DNA of 64,000 bases from Hyphomicrobiaceae bacterium (GTDB lineage Bacteria > Pseudomonadota > Alphaproteobacteria > Rhizobiales > Hyphomicrobiaceae), in the NCBI GenBank assembly GCA_022842785.1, contig JALHOW010000004.1, positions 186,001 through 250,000 on the forward strand. Direction: 5' to 3'. Below are positions 7,411 to 16,610 of this stretch, one piece after another (the stretch's first letter is position 1; every line of letters begins with the position of its first letter). The position numbers and the translations under genes were made by a program. The notes under the pieces are model-generated. The model had not been told where the DNA came from and made no database searches. It saw only the letters and a program-made list of their open reading frames with translations.

Positions 7411-9891
7411 TCAGTACTTGAAGCTTGCACTCAGCCAATACGTGCGCGGCGGGCCGAGGTCAGCGCGCTGCGCGCTCCAGTTGAGCGACCGCGCATAGAG
7501 CTCGTCGAACACGTTGTCGACGTTGAGCCGCAGCGTGATGTTGTCGGTCAGCTCATACTGCGCCATCAGGTTGACCAGGAAGTAGTCAGGGAGCTTGCCG
7601 GCCTTCCCGTTCGCGATGATGCGAGTCGCGTCGTCAGGCCGACCGACGATGGACTCACCCACGTACTGGAAGCCTGCGCCAGCCGTGAAGCGATCCGTGA
7701 ATTTGTAGGTCGACCAGAGGTTCGCGGTAAACGTTGGCGTAAAGGCAAGCTCATCGCCATCGGTCGAAGTGCGCACTACCCCATTGACCGTGTAATCACT
7801 TGCCGTCTGACTACGATCCACAGCCGCACCGTGCTGCCGCTCGCTGTCGACCAGTGCGAGACCACCAAAGACCTTCCAGCGCTCCGTAAGATTGCCAGCG
7901 ATGGCCAGCTCGAGGCCCTGCACGACCTGCTTACCGTACACGGGTTGGCCGAGAGCATCGACATCACCTGCGAGCACGTTGGCAGCCGAACCCGGATAGG
8001 CCATCTTGTGCTTTTCAGTGCGGAACAGCGCTGCCGCGGTCGTCAAACGGCCTCCGAAGAAGTCCCACTTCACACCGATCTCGTAGTTGTGGAACCGTAC
8101 TGGATCGGCGTCGCGCACAAGACCGGGGAAAGCGTTGTCACCCGTTCGAGAGATATCCGGATTGGAAAGGAACGAGCCCGGCGGCAGAGCCGCGGTGCCA
8201 TACGATATGTAGAAGCTGCCTTCGCGAACCGGCTTGTAGACCAGCCCAAGCTTGCCGCTGAGCGTGGTTGCATCATCGTTGTATCCATCGAAGGCACCAA
8301 CTGGGGCGCCACCTGGATTCCTGCTGTTGATATCAACCTCGTAGCGCTCAACCCGAAGGCCACCAGTCAGCTCCCAATGCCGAGACAGACGGATCGTGTC
8401 ATAGAAGTATGCCGCGACCGTATCCACGTTGACGGCATTGGTCTCGGTCAGGGTGGGAGGCGGAATTGCGCCATAGGTGAATGGGCCGGCATTCGGGCCG
8501 AAGCGCGCTCGCCGGTAAGGATTGGGATCTCGCGGATCGACATCCTCTAGTCGCTGTGCCCCGTAGCGATTGGCGTCCGACTTCTCGCGCGTCAGCTCGA
8601 CACCAGTCGAGATCGAGTGCTCGAAGCCGCCAAAAAGAACGGTGCCGGCAAGATTGCTCTGGGCCGAGAGGCCCGATGTCTCACGGTCGTAGTAATACTG
8701 GCTCGAGTTGAGCAGCCCGACAGTGGGGGCCGTGGTCGAGATCGCCGGACTTCCGAAGATCGTGTATGCAGAATAGTGGTCGAGCCTCGTCCAGCGAACC
8801 TGATTGGTCCACGTGAAGCGGTCAGAAATGTCGTACTCCAACTTCGCAAGCACCGAATCGCCCGTGATACGTTCACGATCGGAAATGTGACCATAGAACG
8901 TGTCCCTTGGCACGCGGATAGGGGCGAGGCCGTGTTCATACGTGCCCTTAATGGAAGCCCCTAGAACACCCCAATCAGGCCGGCCCTTCCGATCAATGTG
9001 CTCGTAGGCGATCGTGAGTCGCGTATCGGTGCCCAGTCCGAATGCAATCGACGGGGCAAATCCCCATGCCTTCGTGTCTGCAAACTCACGACCAGCGATG
9101 CCGCTGTCTTCAATCAGGCCATTCAGACGAACTGCGGTGGTGCCAAAGCGCTGATTTACGTCGAACGTCGCACGACGGCGCATCTCAGAATCGTATTCGT
9201 CGAAGCCGATGCCAACTTCCGCGCGAGCAAAATTCTCCAGGGCAGGCGTTTTTGTTACGATATTGACGTAACCGCCGCCGTTCCCGCGGCCGTTGTCCGC
9301 AGCTGGGCCTTTGAAGACTTCGACGCGCTCAACATTGAATGCATCGCGCGGGAATGTTCCGAGACTCCGAGTGCCGTCGACATAGATGCTACCGCTGGCG
9401 TTGAATCCGCGGATCTGGAAGTTTGAGGCCGAGGTACCGAAGCCATTCTCGCCTGCCTCGAAGCTGATGCCCGGCGTGTTACGCAGGATCTCGGTGAGGT
9501 TGGTCGCCTGACGCTCCTGGATGATCGTGCCGGGGATGACCGTCACCGTTTGCGGCGTATCAAGCAGCGGCGCTGTCTGCTTCCCCGAGCTCGCCGTGGA
9601 CGTCGTATAGCTGCCCGGAATGAGCGACGGATCAATCGGCCCTGCGGGCGGCGCTTCGGCGACCGGCGGCGGTGCCTGCTTCGCCTTGGGTGCGGCCTTG
9701 GCCTTTGCCTTGGCCGGCGCCTTCTTCGTCTCGACGGCGAGTGGCGGCAGCGTCGTCTGGGCAGAGGCGGCCGAGGCCATCAGCATCGATGCAGCGACAC
9801 CGAGCGAGACCTGGGCGACACGCCTCTTATCGGCGGCGTAGAACTCGCCGCCGGTGGTGGTTACGCAATTGCTTCTGTCATTATTCGACAT
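7411..9891 (-). CDS. TonB-dependent siderophore receptor, Fiu/PiuA-like
   Basis: This 826-aa outer-membrane receptor starts MSNNDRSN, with an export signal near residues 23-46 ending ASAASAQ. A low-complexity Ala/Lys/Pro stretch follows (KKAPAKAKAKAAPKAKQAPP). The plug domain shows LLDTPQTVTVIPGTIIQER, ILRNTPGISFEAGENGFG and NFQIRGFNASGSIYVDGTR; the barrel ends with an aromatic residue pattern (YWLSASFKY). Start 9891 follows GGGGGCTGGA. It is the first gene of the minus-strand run receptor-piuC-Sel1-tonB. By analogy with Fiu it probably imports ferric catecholate siderophores or their breakdown products. Iron control is expected, but no clear Fur or Irr box was found. Confidence 0.9.
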   Translation of the reverse strand: MSNNDRSNCVTTTGGEFYAADKRRVAQVSLGVAASMLMASAASAQTTLPPLAVETKKAPAKAKAKAAPKAKQAPPPVAEAPPAGPIDPSLIPGSYTTSTASSGKQTAPLLDTPQTVTVIPGTIIQERQATNLTEILRNTPGISFEAGENGFGTSASNFQIRGFNASGSIYVDGTRSLGTFPRDAFNVERVEVFKGPAADNGRGNGGGYVNIVTKTPALENFARAEVGIGFDEYDSEMRRRATFDVNQRFGTTAVRLNGLIEDSGIAGREFADTKAWGFAPSIAFGLGTDTRLTIAYEHIDRKGRPDWGVLGASIKGTYEHGLAPIRVPRDTFYGHISDRERITGDSVLAKLEYDISDRFTWTNQVRWTRLDHYSAYTIFGSPAISTTAPTVGLLNSSQYYYDRETSGLSAQSNLAGTVLFGGFEHSISTGVELTREKSDANRYGAQRLEDVDPRDPNPYRRARFGPNAGPFTYGAIPPPTLTETNAVNVDTVAAYFYDTIRLSRHWELTGGLRVERYEVDINSRNPGGAPVGAFDGYNDDATTLSGKLGLVYKPVREGSFYISYGTAALPPGSFLSNPDISRTGDNAFPGLVRDADPVRFHNYEIGVKWDFFGGRLTTAAALFRTEKHKMAYPGSAANVLAGDVDALGQPVYGKQVVQGLELAIAGNLTERWKVFGGLALVDSERQHGAAVDRSQTASDYTVNGVVRTSTDGDELAFTPTFTANLWSTYKFTDRFTAGAGFQYVGESIVGRPDDATRIIANGKAGKLPDYFLVNLMAQYELTDNITLRLNVDNVFDELYARSLNWSAQRADLGPPRTYWLSASFKY

Positions 9892-10034
9892 TCCAGCCCC
9901 CGGTGTGCGCAACGGCGCAAAATTCCCCTGATGCCGCCAATCGACCGCATGACTGCGGAATCGGCGCGCGCTCGTGACGTCAGCGTTGGGGGGCTTGGAA
10001 TCGGACCTGGCTGCCTGTGCTCACTGTCCAGTTA

Positions 10035-10063
10035 AGTAGGGTATACTGTACTAGCTGTGTCAA
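10035..10063 (-). promoter_or_regulatory. Weak candidate promoter for the iron-uptake operon
   Basis: Reading leftward, TTGACA (10063-10058) is followed by AT-rich DNA containing TACAGTATACC and TACTTA. The spacing to the best -10 candidates (12 or 19 bp) is poor, so this is tentative. The rest of 9892-10232 shows no clear open frame. Confidence 0.25.
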
Positions 10064-10232
10064 GTTTGCATGGCCCTGGGGAGGACACACCTCTCGCCCC
10101 CCGATGTAATATGGCAACAGCGTTCAGGCCGGAGGAATTTTGAGCGATCGATCAGACGATTGAACCTTTCGGCTCCGCTCCGCGACGAACGGGCAGCACA
10201 CATCGCGGTCCCTGAACCCAAAGGAGCGGAAA

Positions 10233-10505
10233 ATGCCTTGGCGAACACTGATGCTCGGCGCAGCTAGCATCGCGTCACTCGTGACCAGCAACTTGATGAT
10301 GAGCCAGCCCGCGGAGGCGCGGCCTGCCTGCTACTACATCGCGCGTGACCCCGGTGGAAACATGATGGCGGACGGCCACGCCTGGGCTGCAAAGAAGAGC
10401 TGGGCCTGCAATCGCGCCGAGCGACGCTGCAATCGTGAACTCGAGCGCAAGCGCCGCCACGGCAAGGCCGGCCGCGGCAGCTGCCAGCGCGTCACCAACT
10501 ACTGA
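10233..10505 (+). CDS. Small secreted Cys-containing basic protein, unknown
   Basis: This 90-aa protein has a strong ribosome site (AAAGGAGCGGAAA) directly before its ATG. The first about 29 residues are a signal peptide (hydrophobic core MLGAASIASLVTSNLMM, end PAEA). The mature part is about 60 residues, very basic, with four cysteines (ACYY, WACN, RRCN, GSCQ) that could form two disulfides in the periplasm. It is not homologous to anything I recognise. It lies between the iron operon, which it diverges from, and a convergent SDR gene, and is probably a single-gene transcript. Confidence 0.7.
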   Translation: MPWRTLMLGAASIASLVTSNLMMSQPAEARPACYYIARDPGGNMMADGHAWAAKKSWACNRAERRCNRELERKRRHGKAGRGSCQRVTNY

Positions 10506-10514
10506 GAGCACGCA

Positions 10515-11285
10515 TCAATCGGCGGTCCAGCCGCCGTCGATGATCATCGACGTGCCCGTCATCAGCGACGACGCATCGGACGCAAGGTAGACGATCGCGC
10601 CGGTGAGATCGCCGACCTGGCCGAGGCGGCCGAGCTTGATCTTCTTCAGCACCTCGGCGCGGAACTGTTCGCTGGCAAGCATACGTCTCGCCAGCGGCGT
10701 TTCGATGAAGGTCGGGCAGAGCGTGTTCACGCGAACGCCATGCGGCGCAAGATCGACGGCCATGGCGCGCGTCATACCCTCCATGGCCCACTTCGAGGCG
10801 CAGTAAACCGTGCGCGTCGCGGCGCCGACGTGCCCCATCTGCGAGGACACGTTGATGATCGAGCCAGACTGGCCAGTGGCGACCAGCCGCTGCGCCACCG
10901 CCTGCGCGACGAAATAGGCCGCGCGCACATTGAGCGTCATGATCGTGTCGTACTGCGCCTCGGTAACATCGAGAAACGTCACCGGCTGATTGGTGCCGGC
11001 ATTGTTGATCAGAATGGCGTACGGATCGCGCTCTGCGACTGCCGCGCGCACGCCCGCCGTGTCGTTTACGTCGAGTTCGAGTGCGTCGGCGCTGCGGCCA
11101 TCGCCTTTCAGCTTCTCCACTGCGGAATTCAAGTCCGCCGAGGGCCGCGCAGCCAGCGTGACGTGGGCGCCGAACGCAGCCAATGCCTCTGCGGCCGCAA
11201 GCCCGATGCCGCGACTGCCGCCGGTGATGAGTGCCCGTTTACCGGCTAGGTCGAAGGATGGAATGGTCGCGCTGCTTGCCGTCAT
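10515..11285 (-). CDS. Short-chain dehydrogenase/reductase
   Basis: This 256-aa classical SDR shows TGGSRGIG near residue 20 (cofactor), NNAG near residue 95, catalytic Ser in INVSSQMG and YCASK for Tyr/Lys. The C-terminus SLMTGTSMIIDGGWTAD is typical. Its start overlaps the stop of the upstream molybdoenzyme gene by 4 bp, so the two are co-translated. Many relatives oxidise or reduce sugar acids or 3-oxoacyl groups; the substrate here is unknown. NAD versus NADP preference is not clear; the residues after beta-2 (LAARPSAD) could accept NADP. Confidence 0.9.
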   Translation of the reverse strand: MTASSATIPSFDLAGKRALITGGSRGIGLAAAEALAAFGAHVTLAARPSADLNSAVEKLKGDGRSADALELDVNDTAGVRAAVAERDPYAILINNAGTNQPVTFLDVTEAQYDTIMTLNVRAAYFVAQAVAQRLVATGQSGSIINVSSQMGHVGAATRTVYCASKWAMEGMTRAMAVDLAPHGVRVNTLCPTFIETPLARRMLASEQFRAEVLKKIKLGRLGQVGDLTGAIVYLASDASSLMTGTSMIIDGGWTAD

Positions 11286-13597
11286 TGAACTTTCCCTGCC
11301 TTCTCGAGTCGCGGCGGCGCAAAGACGGTGACCTCACCTGGATCGCCGTCGAAACGCTCGATCTCCACGAGGGCGGTGTGCGCGATCGGCCCCTGCCCCA
11401 GCTTCGATGTGCCCTTGTCGGGCGTCAGCATGTTTGGATTGCCGTGCTTGTCGAGCGCGCCGATACGGCCCGGCTCCGTGGGATCGTACCAGGCGCCCGT
11501 CGAAAGTCGGATGACACCCGGCATGACGCCATCCGAGAGTACGGCCGTCGCGAGCGTTGCGCCGCGCTCGTTGAAGACGCGGACGATGTCGTGCTGGGTG
11601 ATCCCGCGCGGCTTCGCATCCTCGGGATGGATGAGCACCGGCTCACGGCCGTTGATCTTGAGCGAAAGGCTCTCGCCCGCGAAATCCATCTGCGAATGCA
11701 GCTTACCTGCCGGCTGGTTCGAGATCATGTGCAGCGGATAGGCCTGCGCCTTGACGGAGCCGAGCCACTCGAGCGGCTCCATCCAAACGGGATGACCGGG
11801 GCAATCGTCATAACCGAAGCCGGCAATGCGCTCGCTGTAGATCTCGATCTTACCGGAAGGCGTCTTCAGTTTCTTCGCGGCCGGCTCGGCGCGGTAATCC
11901 GCGAGCACCGTGTGCGCGGTCGCCGGCACAGGGCTCTCAGCGTGGCCCTGCTCCCAGAAGACATCGAAGTTCGGGAGTTCGACGCTGACCCGGGCCGCAT
12001 CCTGCCGCGCCACTTCATAGATATGGCGCAGCCAGTCCATTTCCTCGCGACCTTCCGTGAAGGACTTCTCCACGCCAACCTTGCGCGCGAGGCCGCGGAA
12101 GATGTCGTAATCGTTGCGCGCCTCGCCGACGGGATCGACAGCCTTCTTCATGGCAATGATGAAGCGATCGCGCGAACTCGCGCCGATGTCATTGCGCTCG
12201 AGTGTCGTCGTTGCGGGCAGCACGATGTCGGCAAAGCGCGCGGTCGACGTCCACCAGGGCTCGTTGACGATGATCGTCTCCGGCCGCCGCCAGGCTTCGA
12301 TGAGGCGGTTCAGGTCCTGGTGATGGTGGAACGGGTTGCCGCCGCACCAATAGATCATGCGTGTGTCGGGATAGACGCGGTTCTCACCGTCGAAGGCATA
12401 GCTCTTGCCCGGATTGAGCAACAGGTCCGAGATGCGCGCGACAGGAATGAAACTTCCCGTCGGATTGCTGCCTGCGGAGAGCGCCGGCGCGGAGTAAACC
12501 GTCACCGGATTGCCTTGGCCATGCATGGAGCCATAACCAAAACCGAAGCCGCCGCCGGGCAGGCCGACCTGCCCAAGGATCGCGCCAAGCACCGCGGTCA
12601 TCCAGAATGTCTGCTCGCCGTGATCACCACGCTGAAGCGAATAGCTCGTCGCGATCATGGTGCGGACGGCCGCCATGCGGCGCGCGAGATTGCGGAGCGT
12701 GTCGGCAGGGATGCCCGTGATCTCCGAGGCCCACTCGGCGGATTTCGGCGTGCCGTCCTCAGTGCCGAGCAGATAGCGCTCGAACTGCTCGAAGCCGACC
12801 GAATAGCGCGCAAGGAAGTCCTTGTCGTGCAGTCCCTCGCTGACGAGCGTATGCGCAAGGCCGATCATCATGGCGACGTCGGTATTGGGCCGGATCGGCA
12901 GCCACGTCGCACGCGCGATCTCGGGCGTATCTTCGCGCACTGGCGTGATCGAGATAATCTCGACCCCATTGTTGGCGAGCCGCTCGAGCCAGGGACCGGC
13001 CGTGTGCTCGCCCGAACCGCCGGGCTCGACCTGCGCATTCTTCGTGCCGCAGCCGCCAAACGCGAGGAACAGCTTCGAGTGCTCCGCGATGCCATCCCAA
13101 GAGGACAGATTGCGGAGCGTGCGATGATCGCCAAGAATGTGCGGCAGGATCGCCAATCCGGCCGCGAGCGAGTAGCTGTGCTTCTGCGCGGTGAACCCGC
13201 CGAAGCAGTTCATGAAACGCTGCAGCTGGGTCTTGGCATGGTGGAAGCGCCCGGCGCTGGACCAGCCATAGGAACCGGCGAAGATGGCCTCGTTGCCGTG
13301 AGCCGCCTTGATGCGCTTGAGCTCGCCCGCGATGATGTCGAGCGCCTCGTCCCAGGGCGCTTCAACGAAAGGCTCGGCACCACGCCCCTCGCCGCCCGCC
13401 TTGTAGCCCTTCTCGAGCCAGCTCTTGCGGATCGCGGGCCGGGCGACGCGCACGCCGTGATAGAGCGCGTCCGGCATTCCGCGCAGGATCGGCGATGGAT
13501 TGACGTCGCGCGCGGCAGGCTCGACATCGACCAGCCGCCCGTCCTCGACGACAGCCGTGAAGGCGCCCCAGTGCGATCCATGCGTGATCTTGTTCAT
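11282..13597 (-). CDS. Molybdopterin oxidoreductase, BisC/TorZ-like
   Basis: This 771-aa protein is a DMSO-reductase-family molybdoenzyme. The stretch AGSYGWSSAGRFHHAKTQLQ is characteristic of the biotin-sulfoxide/TMAO reductase group in which serine ligates molybdenum. NEPWWTSTARFADIVLP and the C-terminal cofactor-binding QPAGKLHSQMD and GVIRLSTGAWYDP also fit. There is no N-terminal [4Fe-4S] cysteine motif and no twin-arginine signal, so it is probably cytoplasmic like BisC, reducing S- or N-oxides such as biotin or methionine sulfoxide. Start 13597 is chosen because HWGAF then falls near residue 10 as in BisC; an ATG at 13639 is possible. It overlaps the downstream SDR by 4 bp. Confidence 0.87.
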   Translation of the reverse strand: MNKITHGSHWGAFTAVVEDGRLVDVEPAARDVNPSPILRGMPDALYHGVRVARPAIRKSWLEKGYKAGGEGRGAEPFVEAPWDEALDIIAGELKRIKAAHGNEAIFAGSYGWSSAGRFHHAKTQLQRFMNCFGGFTAQKHSYSLAAGLAILPHILGDHRTLRNLSSWDGIAEHSKLFLAFGGCGTKNAQVEPGGSGEHTAGPWLERLANNGVEIISITPVREDTPEIARATWLPIRPNTDVAMMIGLAHTLVSEGLHDKDFLARYSVGFEQFERYLLGTEDGTPKSAEWASEITGIPADTLRNLARRMAAVRTMIATSYSLQRGDHGEQTFWMTAVLGAILGQVGLPGGGFGFGYGSMHGQGNPVTVYSAPALSAGSNPTGSFIPVARISDLLLNPGKSYAFDGENRVYPDTRMIYWCGGNPFHHHQDLNRLIEAWRRPETIIVNEPWWTSTARFADIVLPATTTLERNDIGASSRDRFIIAMKKAVDPVGEARNDYDIFRGLARKVGVEKSFTEGREEMDWLRHIYEVARQDAARVSVELPNFDVFWEQGHAESPVPATAHTVLADYRAEPAAKKLKTPSGKIEIYSERIAGFGYDDCPGHPVWMEPLEWLGSVKAQAYPLHMISNQPAGKLHSQMDFAGESLSLKINGREPVLIHPEDAKPRGITQHDIVRVFNERGATLATAVLSDGVMPGVIRLSTGAWYDPTEPGRIGALDKHGNPNMLTPDKGTSKLGQGPIAHTALVEIERFDGDPGEVTVFAPPRLEKAGKVQ

Positions 13598-13758
13598 GTG
13601 CTGCGCATCCTGTTGGCCGGCATCTCCGGCGCCGGACATCCGACCATAGGGCTATGCTGCAGTCGCGCGTCTGTCCAGCGCCGGAAATGCATAAGCGCTT
13701 GAGTTGGCGGCACCCCATGACATGATGCCCCTCAACAATGACCACCGGGGAGCCAAAC

Positions 13759-15183
13759 ATGCTCGATATCATCATCCGCGGCGGGGACGTCGTCACGCCC
13801 GAGGGTGTGTCCAAGGCCGATGTCGGCATCAAGGGCGAGACCATCGCGGCAATCGCGGCCCCCGATGTACTCGGCGCCAACGCTGGCCGGATCATCGACG
13901 CCACGGGCCGGATCGTCATGCCGGGCGGGGTGGACCCACACGTACACATGCAGCATCCATTCGCGACGCCGGAGGGGCCGACATACTATACGCGCGGGCC
14001 GGATCACGTCGGCATGGCCGCCCTTTATGGCGGCACCACGACGCTGCTCGACTTCGCCTATGTCGACTCGGCCGGCACTGTGGAGGCGGGCATAGAGGCC
14101 CGCGACGCCCAGTTCAAGGGCACGGCATCGTGCGACTGGGCCTACCATCTCATGCTGCAGAGCGAGCCGCCGGAGGCGGTTGTGCGGGGGTTGGGTGAGG
14201 CCATCCAGGCCGGATACCCGACGATCAAGATTTTCACGACCAATATCGTGCCCCACCGCAAGGATCGCATGGTCGATCTCGGCGACATGTGGGAGGTCTT
14301 CAAGGTCATTGCCAACGAGGGTGGCCTGGGCGTCATTCACGCCGAGGACAACGACCTCGTCATGCATATGTACGCCAAGCTCATCCGCGAGGGCCGCACG
14401 GGCTTCGAGAACATGGCAGAGGTGCACAGCCAGCTCTCGGAGGACATCAGCTTCCGCCGCGTGATCCGGCTCGCCGAAAGCGTACCCGGCTGCGCGCTCT
14501 ACATGATGCACGTTTCGGCGGGCACGGGCGTCACGGCCATCCGTGAGGCGCGCGCGAAGGGCCTGCCCATCTACGGCGAAAGCCTGCACCAGTACATGCT
14601 CTATACCGAAGAGGACTACAAACGGCCCAACGGCCAGATCTACCATACATACCCCTCGCTCAAGACCGAGGCGGACCGGCAGGCACTGTGGGCCGGCACG
14701 CTCGATGGTGCGATCAACTGCGTCGCCACCGATGATCTCTGCTGCACGCTTCGCGAAAAGACGCTTGGGCGGCGCATCGACGACACGACCGGTGGCAACT
14801 CAGGCGTCGAGCCGCGTCTCGCCGTCATGTACACCGAGATGGTCACCCGTCGTGGCTACTCGCTCTCGCGCTACGTCGATCTCGTCTCGACGAACGCCGC
14901 GAAGATCATGGGCCTCTATCCGCGCAAAGGTGCGATAGCCGTCGGCAGCGATGCCGACATTACTATCCTCGACCCCACACGGCGAGGAAACATCACGGCA
15001 GCCGAACTCCATCAGACTGACTTCACGCCGTGGGAGGGCCACGAGATCAATGCCTGGCCCGTGCTCACCATGCTGCGCGGCACGGTAAAGGTCGAGGATG
15101 GGCGCTACCTCGGCAAGCCGGGTGACGGGCAATACTTGAAGCGCAAGATCCCGAGCGAGATCATCGCGGGGCCGATGCTTTGA
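13759..15183 (+). CDS. hydA: Dihydropyrimidinase / D-hydantoinase
   Basis: This 474-aa amidohydrolase has the metal-binding VDPHVHM near residue 60, the lysine that is usually carboxylated in the stretch PTIKIFTT, histidines in MHVSAGTG and the late Asp in CVATDDLC. This matches the cyclic-amidohydrolase (dihydropyrimidinase/hydantoinase) family, which opens dihydrouracil or 5-substituted hydantoins. ATG 13759 follows GGGGAG at good distance; an ATG at 13738 is in frame but less well placed. Its stop overlaps the start of a 104-aa unknown gene, followed by a COG0523 GTPase, so the three form one operon. Physiological substrate is unproven. Confidence 0.88.
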   Translation: MLDIIIRGGDVVTPEGVSKADVGIKGETIAAIAAPDVLGANAGRIIDATGRIVMPGGVDPHVHMQHPFATPEGPTYYTRGPDHVGMAALYGGTTTLLDFAYVDSAGTVEAGIEARDAQFKGTASCDWAYHLMLQSEPPEAVVRGLGEAIQAGYPTIKIFTTNIVPHRKDRMVDLGDMWEVFKVIANEGGLGVIHAEDNDLVMHMYAKLIREGRTGFENMAEVHSQLSEDISFRRVIRLAESVPGCALYMMHVSAGTGVTAIREARAKGLPIYGESLHQYMLYTEEDYKRPNGQIYHTYPSLKTEADRQALWAGTLDGAINCVATDDLCCTLREKTLGRRIDDTTGGNSGVEPRLAVMYTEMVTRRGYSLSRYVDLVSTNAAKIMGLYPRKGAIAVGSDADITILDPTRRGNITAAELHQTDFTPWEGHEINAWPVLTMLRGTVKVEDGRYLGKPGDGQYLKRKIPSEIIAGPML

Positions 15184-15494
15184 ACAGCAATGAACCAGAT
15201 CAGATGATGGTGGCTCTGGCGCGGCTTCTTGCGTCGAGCCTCACGCTCTGGAAGCGTCACGGCTCCGTGCGGCGCGATACAAGAGACGCCATCGTTGTCG
15301 AGGCGGACGGGCACGTGGCACACATTGTCCGCGCCGCACCCGGCATTCCGTTTCGCTGGTCCATCACCATCGACGGTCGTGAGCGGGTTGCAGGGTCCGT
15401 CAGCGGCCTCCTTCGTATGCTTCGCTCGAGTCTCGATCCCGACTTCCGACCGAGCCGCGTGCGCATTGCGCCGATCGAGATCACACCGCCATGA
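15180..15494 (+). CDS. Uncharacterised 104-aa protein between hydantoinase and COG0523 GTPase
   Basis: The frame begins with TTG at 15180 overlapping the preceding stop (TTGA) and ends overlapping the next ATG (ATGA), a strong sign of a real, coupled gene. In-frame ATGs at 15204/15207 are alternatives. The protein is soluble, without signal or membrane segment; its middle (IVVEADGHVAHIVRAAPGIPFRWSITIDG) looks like a small beta-sheet and it has no cysteines. I do not recognise the family. Location suggests a role linked to the zinc-dependent hydantoinase or its metal loading. Confidence 0.72.
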   Translation: MNSNEPDQMMVALARLLASSLTLWKRHGSVRRDTRDAIVVEADGHVAHIVRAAPGIPFRWSITIDGRERVAGSVSGLLRMLRSSLDPDFRPSRVRIAPIEITPP

Positions 15495-16459
15495 TCCCCG
15501 TCACCGTCCTGACCGGCTTTCTCGGCAGCGGTAAGACGACGCTCCTGGCCCACCTCCTCAAGTCGCCGAAACTCGCGCGCACGGCCGTCATCATCAATGA
15601 GTTCGGCGCCGTCGGCATCGACCACGATCTCGTCGAGGCTGGCGAGGAGAGCTTCGTACAGCTCGAGACGGGTTGTCTATGCTGCTCGATCCGCGGCGAT
15701 CTCGAAGCTACGATAGCCGACCTCATCGCTCGCCGAGCGGGCGGGACTGTTCCTCCGTTCGAGCGCATTGTCATCGAGACGAGTGGCCTCGCCGATCCGG
15801 CCCCCATCCTGAATGCGATCATGAGCGAGGGCGTGCGCGGTTCTGGCATCACCCTCGGTCGCATCGTGACGACGGTCGACGCTGTCAACGGGCTCACCAC
15901 ACTTGCGCGCGAGCCACAATCCGTCCGGCAGGTCGCCGTCGCCGATCATCTGATCCTGACGAAGACGGATCTTGCCACCCCAGATGCCGGCCTGGCTGCC
16001 AGAATTGCCGCCCTCAATGGGAGGGCTCCCGTCTCGGAAGTTCTGTTCGGCAACATCGATGCCGATGACCTTCTCGATGCCGCGCCTCATGCTCTCGACA
16101 ATCTTCATTTGGATGCCGGACACGTGCACGGCGAGGACGTCCAGTGCATTGTCGTCCGCCGCGATCGTCCCATGCGCGCGCTGACACTCACACTGTTGCT
16201 CGAAGCCCTTGCTGATCACGTCGGCCCCGAGCTCTTGCGCCTCAAGGGCATCGTCAACATCGCCGAACGTCCGGATCGCCCCGCGGTCATTCATGGCGTG
16301 CAGCATGTTTTTCATGCACCGATCTGGCTCGACAAATGGCCTTCCGCGGACAGGAACACGCGCCTCGTTCTCATCGGGCGTGGACTTGCCAGACCATGGA
16401 TCGAGCATCTCATCGCGGCGATCGACGCAGAGCTCGCTGAATTGACGACAAGGGCGTGA
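15491..16459 (+). CDS. COG0523 (CobW/Zng1-like) GTPase, putative zinc metallochaperone
   Basis: This 322-aa protein has the Walker A GFLGSGKT (9-16), the family metal motif CxCC (C62, C64, C65), the switch-like ETSGLADPAP and the guanine-specificity motif LTKTDLA. The C-terminal CobW_C domain follows (QCIVVRRDRPMRALTLTLLL). COG0523 proteins use GTP to hand metal, often zinc, to client enzymes. It is translationally coupled to the upstream 104-aa gene and the metal-dependent dihydropyrimidinase, so the hydantoinase is the obvious candidate client. That pairing is inference; no Zur site was found upstream. Confidence 0.9.
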   Translation: MIPVTVLTGFLGSGKTTLLAHLLKSPKLARTAVIINEFGAVGIDHDLVEAGEESFVQLETGCLCCSIRGDLEATIADLIARRAGGTVPPFERIVIETSGLADPAPILNAIMSEGVRGSGITLGRIVTTVDAVNGLTTLAREPQSVRQVAVADHLILTKTDLATPDAGLAARIAALNGRAPVSEVLFGNIDADDLLDAAPHALDNLHLDAGHVHGEDVQCIVVRRDRPMRALTLTLLLEALADHVGPELLRLKGIVNIAERPDRPAVIHGVQHVFHAPIWLDKWPSADRNTRLVLIGRGLARPWIEHLIAAIDAELAELTTRA

Positions 16460-16610
16460 TTCAGCTCGGTGTTTCTCACGTCATTGTGTTTGGATGTGAG
16501 GCGCGCTGGTCATACTTCGCGTCATATGGTGTTGTTACAGAATTGATCTTCGAGGCTGGGCCATTCCATCGGCCATGTCGCCTTAGCGAGGACCGAGGAC
16601 CATCAGACGC

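Noticed and set aside
7054-8550. 498-codon open frame opposite the siderophore receptor
   Set aside because: The receptor on the other strand has signal, plug and barrel motifs. The antisense product has none and reads as compositional noise.
11231-13702. 823-codon open frame opposite the molybdoenzyme gene
   Set aside because: In high-GC DNA the antisense frame of a real gene often stays open. It has no ribosome site, its sequence is Arg/Ala/Asp-rich without any motif, and it covers both the BisC-like gene and part of the SDR.
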